This document shows, in pieces, positions 9,028-19,050 of a stretch of DNA of 64,000 nt (the stretch's first letter is position 1; each line of letters opens with the position of its first letter). Origin of the DNA: Eutreptiella sp. 'Long Island Sound 2002' (Eukaryota > Euglenozoa > Euglenophyceae > Eutreptiales > Eutreptiaceae); contig OZ038381.1 in assembly GCA_964036045.1 (NCBI GenBank), forward strand, positions 123,573,708 through 123,637,707, in the 5' to 3' direction. Made by a program: the position numbers and the translations under genes. A model generated the notes under the pieces. The model was not told where the DNA came from. It saw only the letters and a list, made by a program, of their open reading frames with translations, and made no database searches.

Positions 9028-12000
9028 TCCCAGGAAAAAGCGAAGGCACATCGGGTGCCGGAGAAGGCTCCAGAAGAGCCAAAACCACTGAGTTTCGCCA
9101 CTCCCAACCCCTGGAGACCCTGCCAAGGGAATTACACGTGGGTACGGGACATGGCAAGAAGGAAGGAGCGACCACGGAGAGCCCCGTGGACGGGCAGGAC
9201 CAACCCAAGATCTACACCATCCGTGACCATACCCCTGAAGTCCTGATGCACCCGGACGTGCTAGAGTTGCATGCCGTGAGAGTCGTCCATACACCTCATG
9301 GCGACGAGCGGCAGTTGCACTTGAAAGTGCGAGTACGGTGCGGACGAGAGGAGAAGGTGGTGGATGTGTTGGTGGATACGGGTGCCCAGGTGAGCCTGGT
9401 CCGGAGAGGGTTGTTCAAGGAGGAATTCCTGCAGCCCAGCCGGAGACCGGTCCGCCTGAAGGTGGCCAACGGTGAGATTATGGGTGGTGGCACCCATGAG
9501 GCCACTATCAGTATGGAATTCTGGGAGCATGAGCGCTTGAACCGCCCTGATCTGGCGAAGAGAAGCACTCTATCCGGGAACTTCTATGTGGCCGACATTA
9601 CTGATTGGGATATGATCATGGGGTATGACTTCATGGTGGCAAATGCCATTGGAGCCCTTCTCCATCGTGCAACGCTGGTCCGTGAGGATGATGAATGCCT
9701 CACATGGCTGTCCACGGACTATGCATGCGGATCATCCCAATGGAATGCTGAGGAAGAGGATCAGATCGTCCAAGCGGTGCAAGCTGTGGGTGCCAAGTCC
9801 AGAGGAGACCGCGGAGTTCAGCTCACGGAGTATGGAATGGCGCCGCAGGGGTACGACAGGATGATCCAGACGCTGGGAGCCGAAGCGCCCGAGACGGACG
9901 TCTTCGCTTCCCGGGATGCCCCACTTCTGCGGAAGTGTAGGAGGCATTGGCATCGAGGAGACTCGGCCTGGCACAGGCATTGGGGTTTGAAGGAGTGGGG
10001 ACCCATGTATTGGCATGGCTCCCTGGACAATACCAGACGTACGGTGGAGAAGATCATCGCGGATAGGGCGAAGGGGATCCTGGTCATAACCGGCATAGGG
10101 TCCACCCCATGTCCGCTGGAGGGTCTCAAGTCGACGCTGGACTCCATCACCCTGAACGAGATGTCATTCGGGCTAGAGGAGGATTTGTTCATCGACGCCA
10201 AGGGTGTATCAATGCCCTCCCCGGGTCAAGCGTGGGGTACCAAGGCTTTCCTGGTGGATGGGGCGCAAGCCCAGCCCACGGGTGATGAAGCATTCATCCG
10301 TAGGGTGGAGGCGGTGCCCATGAAGGTCATGTTTGAGCCCAAGGAGGGGACGGATCAGCCAATTGATGGCATTGATGTCCTGTCCCACGCCGAGATCGAC
10401 GACGTCGTCAACTACATGCGAATGGGGATGCACGACCGTGTGGCAGCCAAGAAGAGGCGAGCCATGGTCACATCTCCGCATTGGTGGGATGACAAGATGT
10501 TGGTCACCGGCAAGTACGAGAAGGATATGTTCTTGGCGGGGGTCATGGATCACATTGCGGACCAATACGATGGTCCGGTTGGGTCGGACCCATCAACGTG
10601 GAATTTTCCAAGAGTGGGAACCGGTAGCGACGAGCACCAGCCCGAGGCCGCAAATTTTCGAGGATTATCGGTGGGAATCGCGACCCACGACGATGAAGAC
10701 GGCATATCGGACGAGGAGAAGTCGGACTCGGACCCAGAAGAGGTCTACACCGCAGTGCGGTCGGGTGTATCGATACCGAAGCAAGCGGCTGAAGAGGCCC
10801 AGGAGAACCCGAAGGTCCCCGAGCTGAAGGAGAGGCTGATCAAGGCCTATCCGCGGCTATTCAGTGGCGTCGCCAACAAGAACCCTCCAGATCGTGGGAG
10901 GTTTGGTACAGCGAAGATCAAGCTGAAGCCGAACCCGAAAGTCTATCATCATCGGGAGTACCAACTTCAGGGCGATCGGGCCGAGGCCATGAAGAAGCTG
11001 TTGGCCGAGTTCATTGAGCGGGGATGGATCGAACCCTCCGACAGTGAATGGGCCAGCCCAGCCTTCATCGTGGCCAAGAAGGAGAAGGGCGAGTGGAGGT
11101 TGGTGGTTGATTACAGAGGTTTGAACGAGCAGACCGAGCACGACTCGTACTCGCTTCCCCTGATCGACTCCATCCTCCAAAAGCAACAGAAAAAGCGGAT
11201 TTTCACGGTGTTGGACCTGAAACACGGTTACCACCAGATGCCGCTACACCCGGACTCCAGGCCCTGCACAGCGATGTCGACGCCGCTGGGGCCCATGCAG
11301 TGGAAAGTGGTGCCTATGGGTGCCAAGAATGGCAACGCCGCTTTCCAGCGCATGTTGGAGGACCTACTCGGTCCTGTCCGGGACTGTGCCGATCCCTTCG
11401 TAGATGACATCATCATCGGGTCCGGCACGGAGAACATGACTGAGGACGAGCTCATCGACGCGCATGAGAAGGATCTGCGCCGAGTGCTCAGCGAGTTGGA
11501 CAAGCACAACATGGTGTGCAAGCCCACCAAAGCCTCACTCTTCGTGAAGGAAGTGGAGTTCGCGGGTCACGTGGTTGGTCACGGGCAACGCCGTCCCATG
11601 CCTGGGAAGCTGGCGTCCCTGCACCACTGGGAAAAGCCCCAGACCATCAGCGAACTCCGATCCTTCATGGGGTTCTGCAACTACTATTCGGGCTATGTCC
11701 GGATGTATGCAGAACTGTCGGGGCCGCTGCACAAGATGCTGCAAGTGGGCAAGTTCGATGGCCGGAAGGGGAGCAAGAAGAAGCTTGCTTGGACCCCTGA
11801 GGCCGAAGATGCGTTCAGCCGCCTGAAGGAGCGACTCCTGGGGCAACTGGGGCTATTCCTGGTGGACCCGGACAAGGGATTCGTGCTACGGATGGACGCC
11901 TCGGACTATGCTGTGGGGGCAGTCCTCGAGCAGATCCGAGACGACGGGTCACATGTACCCGTCGCGTTCTGGAGCCGGATCCTGGCCGAGAGCCAACGCC

Positions 12001-12380
12001 GCACCTGGACCGCGAGGGAGAAGGAGACGTACGCCATTGTTTGTGCGCTCAGGAGGTGGTCTGGCCACATCGGATTGCAACCGGTGGTGGTTTGTACGGA
12101 CCATCAGTCCTTACAGAGCTGGCACAAGGAGCACGTCGATACCCCCTCGGGACCGGCAGCAAGGAGGTCCCGATGGCATGAGACGTTCGCCAAGTTCGAC
12201 CTCAGCGTCGTATACGTCCCGGGGAAGGACAACACTGTGGCAGACTGCCTCAGTCGATGGGCCTACCCCGAGGGCAAGGCTTGGATGGACATATCCAGCC
12301 ATGGGGACGCCGAGGAAACCGAGGAGGCCAAGCGCATCATCGAGATGGAGAAGGTCATGGAGCAAGAGGGGGTCAAGTGA
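8973..12380 (+). CDS. Element 2 Pol: protease, extra module, reverse transcriptase, RNase H
   Basis: In frame with gag after the UAG. An internal ATG at 9138 exists, but the open frame reaches back to the stop. The retropepsin motif VDTGAQVSLV is at 9372. A ~330-residue spacer contains TDVFASRDAP (about 9892) and a following KIIADRAKGILVI segment. Reverse transcriptase shows DLKHGYHQMPL, TPLGPMQWKVVPMG and FVDD (about 11398). RNase H shows RMDASDYAVGAVLEQ, REKETYAIV and CTDHQSL. Compensating 1-nt indels against element 1 between ~9030 and 9115 change the local sequence without closing the frame. It ends at TGA (12378-12380), where element 3 has a Cys codon, so the stop looks like a nonsense mutation. 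Integrase follows in the same frame. Confidence 0.9.
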   Translation, partial: RSPHGSGTSKVSPPKISGIPGKSEGTSGAGEGSRRAKTTEFRHSQPLETLPRELHVGTGHGKKEGATTESPVDGQDQPKIYTIRDHTPEVLMHPDVLELHAVRVVHTPHGDERQLHLKVRVRCGREEKVVDVLVDTGAQVSLVRRGLFKEEFLQPSRRPVRLKVANGEIMGGGTHEATISMEFWEHERLNRPDLAKRSTLSGNFYVADITDWDMIMGYDFMVANAIGALLHRATLVREDDECLTWLSTDYACGSSQWNAEEEDQIVQAVQAVGAKSRGDRGVQLTEYGMAPQGYDRMIQTLGAEAPETDVFASRDAPLLRKCRRHWHRGDSAWHRHWGLKEWGPMYWHGSLDNTRRTVEKIIADRAKGILVITGIGSTPCPLEGLKSTLDSITLNEMSFGLEEDLFIDAKGVSMPSPGQAWGTKAFLVDGAQAQPTGDEAFIRRVEAVPMKVMFEPKEGTDQPIDGIDVLSHAEIDDVVNYMRMGMHDRVAAKKRRAMVTSPHWWDDKMLVTGKYEKDMFLAGVMDHIADQYDGPVGSDPSTWNFPRVGTGSDEHQPEAANFRGLSVGIATHDDEDGISDEEKSDSDPEEVYTAVRSGVSIPKQAAEEAQENPKVPELKERLIKAYPRLFSGVANKNPPDRGRFGTAKIKLKPNPKVYHHREYQLQGDRAEAMKKLLAEFIERGWIEPSDSEWASPAFIVAKKEKGEWRLVVDYRGLNEQTEHDSYSLPLIDSILQKQQKKRIFTVLDLKHGYHQMPLHPDSRPCTAMSTPLGPMQWKVVPMGAKNGNAAFQRMLEDLLGPVRDCADPFVDDIIIGSGTENMTEDELIDAHEKDLRRVLSELDKHNMVCKPTKASLFVKEVEFAGHVVGHGQRRPMPGKLASLHHWEKPQTISELRSFMGFCNYYSGYVRMYAELSGPLHKMLQVGKFDGRKGSKKKLAWTPEAEDAFSRLKERLLGQLGLFLVDPDKGFVLRMDASDYAVGAVLEQIRDDGSHVPVAFWSRILAESQRRTWTAREKETYAIVCALRRWSGHIGLQPVVVCTDHQSLQSWHKEHVDTPSGPAARRSRWHETFAKFDLSVVYVPGKDNTVADCLSRWAYPEGKAWMDISSHGDAEETEEAKRIIEMEKVMEQEGVK

Positions 12381-13295
12381 TTTGTGGTGATGGCGAACCG
12401 TACGGACCTGGCCAAGTTCCGGGGTGCCCGTGTCCAAGCTATTCGAGAGGAAACCCTCGAGCAATGGATGGTGGCCCCTGTAGAGCTAGTCAGGTCGGTG
12501 CTCACAGAGGACTGGTCGGATGACTACGCGGCATCGGAGCACTGGAGCAAGTACTGGAATGCCGTGAGCGCCCCGTCGGACGACGAATGGCCCGAGGGCT
12601 TGACCGAGGATGGCGACAAGTTGTTCCTCAAGGACAAGCTGCTGGTGCCCGAAAACCGAGTGGAGGAGCTCATTGACCATTGGCACAACGCCCAGCTCAT
12701 GCACCCTGGCCGAGACAAGATGCAGCAGGACCTGGAGTGGCGTTTCAAGTTCCCTCCGGGGTACTACGCCATCCTGGATAGGTACTGCAGCGACTGTGCC
12801 GTGTGTCGGGCCACGAAGAGCCCCAACCACTCCACAGCGGGCAACCCGGTGTATACGGCTATACCGGAGGCCCCTATGCGGTCCGTGGCCATGGATGTAT
12901 TCGCCATGCCTGAGGTCACCGTGGAAGGAGAGACCTACGACTGTGTCATCCTGGCGGTGGATAGGCACAGTGGGTACATCGTGGCGGTCCCTGGCAAGAA
13001 GTCCAAGAAGAAGGACAAGAAGGACAAGCATGGAGTGGGGCTGCAGGCCAAGACTGTCGCTAATGCCATGATCAGGCATTGGCTGACAATTTTCGATGTC
13101 CCGGCTGTCATCTGCAGCGATCGGGGCAGTCAATTCGTGGGGACGTGGTTCAAGACGATGTGCAAGCACATGGGTATTCGGCACGCCAAGACCGTGGCGT
13201 ACCACAGCTGGTCGAATGGCCGGGCTGAGGTGGCCGGGCGGCAGATGTTCGAGAAGTTCCGCCAGCTGCACATTGACGAACCGGGCCGGAATTAG
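12381..13295 (+). pseudogene. Element 2 integrase, N-terminal and core domains (separated by nonsense codons)
   Basis: Continues the pol frame after the TGA. The zinc-binding HHCC domain is visible (HWHNAQLMHPG ... CSDCAVC), followed by the DDE core: D in AMDVFAMPEV, D in CSDRGSQF, E in SNGRAEVAGRQ. The core holds a Lys-rich insertion (KKSKKKDKKDKHG) not seen in element 3. It stops at a TAG where element 3 has Trp (NPRRNW), so that codon is probably a mutated TGG. Intact, this part would join viral cDNA to the genome. Confidence 0.85.
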
Positions 13296-14040
13296 TATAA
13301 CTCGCTTTTTTCGAGTACTCCAGGCGTATCACGACCTTCCGGGACCCACTGGACTGTCGCCCCATCGCATCCTGTTCCTACGGGATCGAGTGTCACGCAC
13401 TCTCCCGTGGATGAACCATGGCAAAGTGGCCCGGGATGCGAACGCTATGATGGCTGAGGCGGACGACACGGCGGCCAAGGTGTGCAAGGCACTTCAGGAC
13501 GAGCATGACAAGAGGGCCAAGTACTTCAAGCAAGGAAAGTTCCAGAAGTATGCTCTCCAAGACACCGTGTGGGTGGAGCGGCACCACAAGGATGTCCTGT
13601 CCAGGCATCGGCAGGCATCTTCGTATGTGCCGGTGGTAATCGTGCGGAAGGTCGGGCAGGATGTGTATGCGGTTCGTGTGGGGGATAACAAGATCCTGGA
13701 CCGCGACCATACCCAGCTTCATCCCCGAGCACCAGACCCCAGCGGACGTCCCGTCACCTTCGAGTTCACGGCCGGCGATGTGGACTCGGACGACGAGGGT
13801 GAGGACGACGATTTCACCGCGGAGAAGATCCTGGCGGACAAGCCGGACCCGGGGACGCCTGGGGGAAGGCTTTATAAAGTCCGTTGGAAGGGATTCGCCG
13901 CATCCAGGGATTCGTGGGAACTTCCGAGCAGTCTCGTGCCGAGGTATACCACGGTCTGGATGGACTACCTAAAGAAAAAGAATATTTCTTTGGATGTCAA
14001 GGACGTGTTGGTCCATTTGGTTGCTGCTGTAGCACCGTAA
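13296..14040 (+). pseudogene. Element 2 integrase C-terminus with chromodomain (frameshifted)
   Basis: After the TAG a T-run near 13307-13313 shifts the frame by one. The downstream frame then encodes the integrase C-terminal region (HRILFLRD, DTVWVERHHKD) and a chromodomain at about 13810-13990 (DFTAEKILADKP, YKVRWKGF, SWEL). Chromodomains on gypsy integrases steer insertion to modified histones. The domain itself looks intact. It is followed by a short hydrophobic tail and TAA. Confidence 0.85.
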
Positions 14041-14422
14041 TGGATCCCCCCTTGGCATTTTGTTTGTTTCTGTGCTTGGGGAGACGGGTGAGGGCGTTCA
14101 TCCGGGGATTTTTCGGCCTTGATTGGCCATATACCCCCTTCACTCGATCTCCACATATATATTTCATTGTGGTATACTTATTTAGGTCGACCGACGACGT
14201 TTTTCTATCTTTGATCCCCTTGGTCCATGTTGTAGGTCAAGAGGAGACCGGATATGGCTAGGGCGCTGAGTATCAGTGTCCTCACCCCTCCCTTGGGGCA
14301 TGGAGGACGCCTACGACGTGTGTGGGGCCTCCATGTGTCCTTCGGACATGGAGGGGGAGGTTGGAGCCCATTGGGGTCCTCCCGTCCTCTCTTCAATGAA
14401 TTCCGAGCGGTAACAACGCTCT
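14041..14422 (+). other. Element 2 3' untranslated region
   Basis: About 380 bp between the pol stop and the polypurine tract. I see no ORF of note and no second envelope-like gene. Confidence 0.6.
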
Positions 14423-14433
14423 GAGAAGGGGGG
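14423..14433 (+). other. Polypurine tract of element 2
   Basis: GAGAAGGGGGG immediately precedes the TGAAGCC start of the 3' LTR, as expected for plus-strand DNA priming. Confidence 0.85.
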
Positions 14434-16799
14434 TGAAGCCGGTTCGGACCCCCGTGGCCATCTTGGGGTCACTTGGGGTGTGTATCTATGTGCCGGCAAG
14501 CCGCCATTGGCTGATATCATACTCTCCCATCCACCTGAACTAACCCGATGTGATAGTGTGATAGGTTTGGCCATTTCGGCTATGAGCGGCCATATTCAGT
14601 ACCGAGGCGCCGCCAGCGGAGATTTATATAACGGAATATCAGGAATCAACAGGGTTTTATTATCATGATGTTTCCGTAATTTTTCAGCCTTTCGTTCTGA
14701 TGGTCAATGTATCGGCGACTGTCAGTTGGCTCGCGATTTTTCGTTAACCGATTGGTTAACTGTTATTTCCAGATATTTTGGCGGATACTCCGTTGAAGGG
14801 TCAGATTTCATCAGCAAAGGGTTCGTTGCTTCCGCAATTTTCTAAATAAGCACTCGAAATTTTAATCTGAATTTTTCGCGATGTCGAAATCGGATTTTCG
14901 ACTTCGACATCGCCGCACTTGATTTTGTCGTCTTCGAGTGGTCATACTCCTTTCCCTATGCCCGAATCAGGTTTCCCTTATACTTGCCACCCATTTGACT
15001 TGGAGATATAAGGGAAACAAAAGTGAATCGTGGGACCACTTTGAAGGACCATATCTACACGCGAGTGTGAGGAAAGAGAATAAGGAAGGTTGGTTTGCAA
15101 ACGCCTTGGTCTCAACTTAATTTAGGAAGCATCAAACGCCTTTGGTGTGTACACATGCCCGATATAGCAAGGGATAATGGTCAAGAGGGTATAAACTGAT
15201 ATATAACTCTTGGACCGTGCAACCAAACATTTTATTGTGACTTTCGAGTGTACCGCATGAGTGTTGGGGTTGCATAGCAACTTTTCTTTGGGTTCCTACG
15301 TATTTTTAACGTGAAGTTATGTCAATGGAGGGACATGGCATATCATGGTGGGAGCCATATTTTGAGGGTATGTGTTGTATGCATGGTATATGTTTGATAT
15401 GCTCACGCCCATGTTATATATCTTCGTGTGGCCGAAGAGAAGGGGAGCCATACGTGACAAGGGCTTTGCCCATGTCCCAATTGTGGAATTCAAAGCGCTA
15501 GACCAAGTCTACCGCGTATGTATTGCTCATGGTATGTTTGACAAAGAGATCCATGGGTGCACTCCCATTTTCATGGGGCATGTAGATATTAGTGGCGAAG
15601 GTATCTCCATGCGCCCGATTGGGGATCCAAGTGGGGGAATTGTTGGCAAACGGTTCCAATCATTTGTGTATTGAATCATGAGCGGATATCATGGGTGAGC
15701 ATAGAGATATACTATCATGACAACTTTGTATTTGGTCATATTTTCATGTTTTTGACCTCAATTTTTGCTCATTTTTGCGTTTTGTGTACTTACCTGGTCG
15801 GCAAACAGCAAGAAGCCTATGGAGAGTCGAACCATGGTATGTTGTTCATATGTTGGCATATGCTTTGGACTTGAACACCACCGTATGCCGGATTGCGTAC
15901 TCCATTTGGCTTGGCGCACGAAGGATCACAAGAATTGGTCTCAAGATCATGGGCTGACTTGGGCAGTGCGTGGCGCCCATATCCGAAGGGGTTTTGAGGG
16001 TAAAGTGGGGATGTACATGGGCATTGGCCTTTGGTCTCTATCCTCCATGAATACTAGACTTCGATTCCATGCATGCTTTGAGCCTTCGGATAAGTAGTAA
16101 CTTCAATTTTGAGCATATTTTTGATATATGGCCAATATGGTGTGAATTGGCAGTTTTTGACATGTTATGAGTTCAAACTCATAGGTCATTTCTCCAAGCC
16201 CATTCGACTCCAAGTCCAACCAAGGTTATGTCAGGGTACGGCAGGGTCCTGAGTGCCACTCTAGGCCATGACACACCACCTCCCCTATTGGGCTAGGATT
16301 TAGAGGCTTTGGAGTGAACACATTTTTGGGGTTTGTGTAATGACTTGTGACACATGGCATTCAGCCATCCCACTTGACCTGGTTCAGGGCAATATGTTGG
16401 TGAGTCAAGGGAAGGTCTTGAGTCCAGGGAATGAAAGGTTTATGGCTGTGGATGTGTATGTTTACCTTTTTCCCCAACTTTGCTTTATTTGTGTTCATAT
16501 GCCAATTTCAGGGCTTTCTTCCTTGGTGCAATTCTTGTACATGCCCGCCACCGTGGGAATACCGGTGTGCTGAACGAAAGCCCGCAGCCTGATTTGGATT
16601 GTGAATTGGGTTATTGCTGTATTTGTGGGATCTGGTTGCTATTCAGGGTTGAAGGAGGATTTTATTTTCTATATTTTTGGATTTTGGACCCTGGACTTTG
16701 AGGATTTTGAGAAATGCAATCGTTGATCAGGAGCAAGTCAGCAGGGGTGACAGGCGGAAGGGGCACAGCGGGGGCCGGTCCTGGTAGGGACCTTCTTTA
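14434..16799 (+). repeat. Element 2 3' LTR (2366 bp)
   Basis: Full-length LTR of the family, from TGAAGCCGG to CTTCTTTA. It contains ~200 bp (15561-15760) missing from the 5' LTR. Because the gag ATG is in the LTR, the 3' copy also encodes the first ~28 Gag codons (near 16715-16799) and then stops. Confidence 0.88.
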
Positions 16800-16803
16800 A
16801 GTC
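16800..16803. repeat. Target-site duplication of element 2 (AGTC), right copy
   Basis: AGTC follows the 3' LTR end and matches 3782-3785. Confidence 0.75.
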
Positions 16804-18548
16804 AAAAAAGACCAAACAAACCCCAAAAATGTGTTCACTCCCAAGCCTCTCAATCCTAGCCCAATAGGGGAGGTGGCGTGTCATGGCCTAGAGTAGTACT
16901 CAGGACCATGCCCTACCCTGACATAACCTTGGTTGGACTTGGAGTCGATTGGGCTTGGAGAACTACCCCATGAGGATGACCTCATAACATGGCAAAATCA
17001 GGCAAATCACACCATTATGCCCAAATATCAATTATATACTCAAAAATGCATATGGCAAATATCCAAATGCTCCATGCATGAGTCAAACCGGAAAGTAATA
17101 TACAAGGATGATATAGACCAAAGGTCGATGCCCAAGAATATCCCATCGTTGCCCCCGAAACCCCTCCGGTTATGTACATGACATGCTTCACAAGTCAACT
17201 CATGAATTTGAGACCTAATTTTGTGAGGCCTCGTGTGCCAAGCCAAAGTGACCACGTGATCCGGCATATGATGAGGTACAACACCAAAGCATATGCCACC
17301 ATATAAGCAACATACCGTAGTTCACGGATCTCTAGGCACTTTACTGTTAGCCGACCAGTTGAGCACATAGAACACCAAAATGAGCATAAAATGAGGTCAA
17401 AAACATGCAAATATGTCCAAATACAAGGTTGTCATGATAGTATATCTCTATGCTCACCTATGATATCCGCGCATGGTTCAATGTACAAATGATTGGAACC
17501 ATTTGCCAACAATTCCCTCACTTGGATCCCCCATCGGGCGCATGGAGATACCTTCGCCACTCATATCTACATGCCCCATGAAAATGGGAGTGCACTCATG
17601 GATCTCTTTGCCAAACATACCATGAGCAATACATATGCGGTAGACTTAGTCTAGCGCTTCGAATTCCACAATTGGGACATGGGAAAAGCCCTTGTCACGT
17701 GTGGCTCCCCATCCCTTCGGCCACACGAAGATATATAACATGGGCGTGAGCATATCAAGACATATACTACCAATATCACACATAGCCCTTAAAATGGGCT
17801 CCCACCATGGTATGCCATGCCCCTCCATGGTCATAACTTTGAGTTAAATGGACGTGAGAACCTAAAGAAAGATGCTATGCAACCCTAACACTCATGCGGT
17901 ACACTCGAAAGTCGCAATAAAATATTCGGTTGCACGGTCCAAGAGTTATAAATCACTTTCTACCCTCTTGACCACTATCCCTTGCTATATCGGGCATGTG
18001 TACACACGAAAGGCGTTTGATGCTTCCTAAATTAAGTTGAGACCAAGGCGGTTCCAACCCAATTCTCGAAATTGTTATACCTCGCCGTGAGCCGGAGATA
18101 TGACCTTTCAAAGTGGTCTCACAAATCACTTTTGTTTCGACTATATCTCCAAGACAAATGAAGGGCATAACAAAAGGAAGGCTGATTCGTGATCGGGGAA
18201 AAATGTCGGAACACTCGAGATTCATCATATCAAGTGCGGCGATGTCGAAGTCGAAAATCCGATTCTGAAAGTCTGAAAAAATCGGATTAATTTTGCGAGT
18301 GTATAATATGAAAATTGCGGAAGCAACGAACCCTTTACTGCTGAAATCTGACCCTTCATCGGGGTTTCCGCCAAAATATCTGTAAATAACAGTTAACCAT
18401 TCGGTTACCGCAAAATCACGAGCCAACTGACAGTCGCCGATACATTGACCATCAGAACGTAAGGCGGAAAAATTACGGAAACATTATGATAAAAAAACCC
18501 TGTTGATTCCTGATATTCTGATATATTAACCTCAGCTGGCGGTGCCTC
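16800..18548 (-). repeat. Element 1 5' LTR, middle segment
   Basis: Reverse-complement homology to the element 2 LTRs runs through the whole stretch, with clear divergence (substitutions and small indels). It stops on the left exactly at the element 2 target duplication and on the right at the TIR of the DNA transposon. It is the middle ~1.75 kb of one interrupted LTR. The short ORFs here are not genes. Confidence 0.85.
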
Positions 18549-18572
18549 CCCTAGTGACCCCTTTTGCACACC
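18549..18572 (+). repeat. Left terminal inverted repeat of DNA transposon
   Basis: 24 bp, from CCCTAGTG to GCACACC, perfectly inverted at 25933-25956. Preceded by the TC duplication at 18547-18548. Confidence 0.9.
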
Positions 18573-18582
18573 TTTGAGCGTA

Positions 18583-18676
18583 GCGGTTGAACAGCGGTTG
18601 AACCCAGTTGAACAGCATGTTGCTGTTCAACCTCCCAGTTGAACTCGGTTGAACGCGGTTGAACAGTTCAACTGGC
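18583..18676. repeat. Left subterminal GTTGAAC cluster
   Basis: Eight copies of GTTGAAC/GTTCAAC within 94 bp, most preceded by CG (CGGTTGAAC). Dense short subterminal motifs are typical transposase-binding sites in large plant DNA transposons. Binding is inferred. Confidence 0.75.
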
Positions 18677-19050
18677 CTATCGCGCCAATCGGTGGCGCGT
18701 GCTCACGCGATCACGCGTTCAACAGTGGTTAATTGGTAAATGTAGCCTGTCCCGCAATTTTGGTTTTGAGCTGTTCCCTAAAACCCAGTTAAAACCTGGA
18801 ACCTACTACCAATGGGCAGGTGGCGGTGTGGTGACCACATACATGAAAACTGGAGCCGGCACGTGGTGGCCAACACGTGGCGGTAAAGGGAATGCACATG
18901 GTGTGTAGTAGTTGCCACCTGCTCGCTTTTTACTATATACATGACGCATTGAATTGAAGAATATTTAATTTCACCTTTGTGCAATATGGTAGTGTCACCA
19001 AAAATAACGTAACAATAAGAACAAGTTAGAGCACCAAGAGATTTCCCATT

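Larger units (their letters stand above)
3786..16799 (+). mobile_element. Element 2: Ty3/gypsy chromovirus, full length, integrase broken
   Basis: A complete 13.0-kb insertion: 5' LTR 3786-5950, PBS 5951-5963, gag, UAG, pol (protease, extra module, reverse transcriptase, RNase H, integrase, chromodomain), polypurine tract 14423-14433, 3' LTR 14434-16799. It is flanked by AGTC duplications and sits inside the 5' LTR of element 1. The two LTRs differ at few positions apart from one ~200-bp length difference, so insertion is fairly recent. An in-frame TGA (12378), a TAG in integrase and a frameshift near 13310 make this copy non-autonomous. Confidence 0.9.

Noticed and set aside
7473-9107. 544-aa minus-strand frame opposite element 2 gag
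   Set aside because: Mirror of the gag coding strand. Its Leu/Val-rich composition comes from the complement, and the same shadow appears opposite element 1 gag.
14434-16799. A third, tandem element fragment because gag sequence follows the 3' LTR
   Set aside because: The gag start belongs to the LTR itself in this family. The repeat ends exactly where the 5' LTR meets the PBS.
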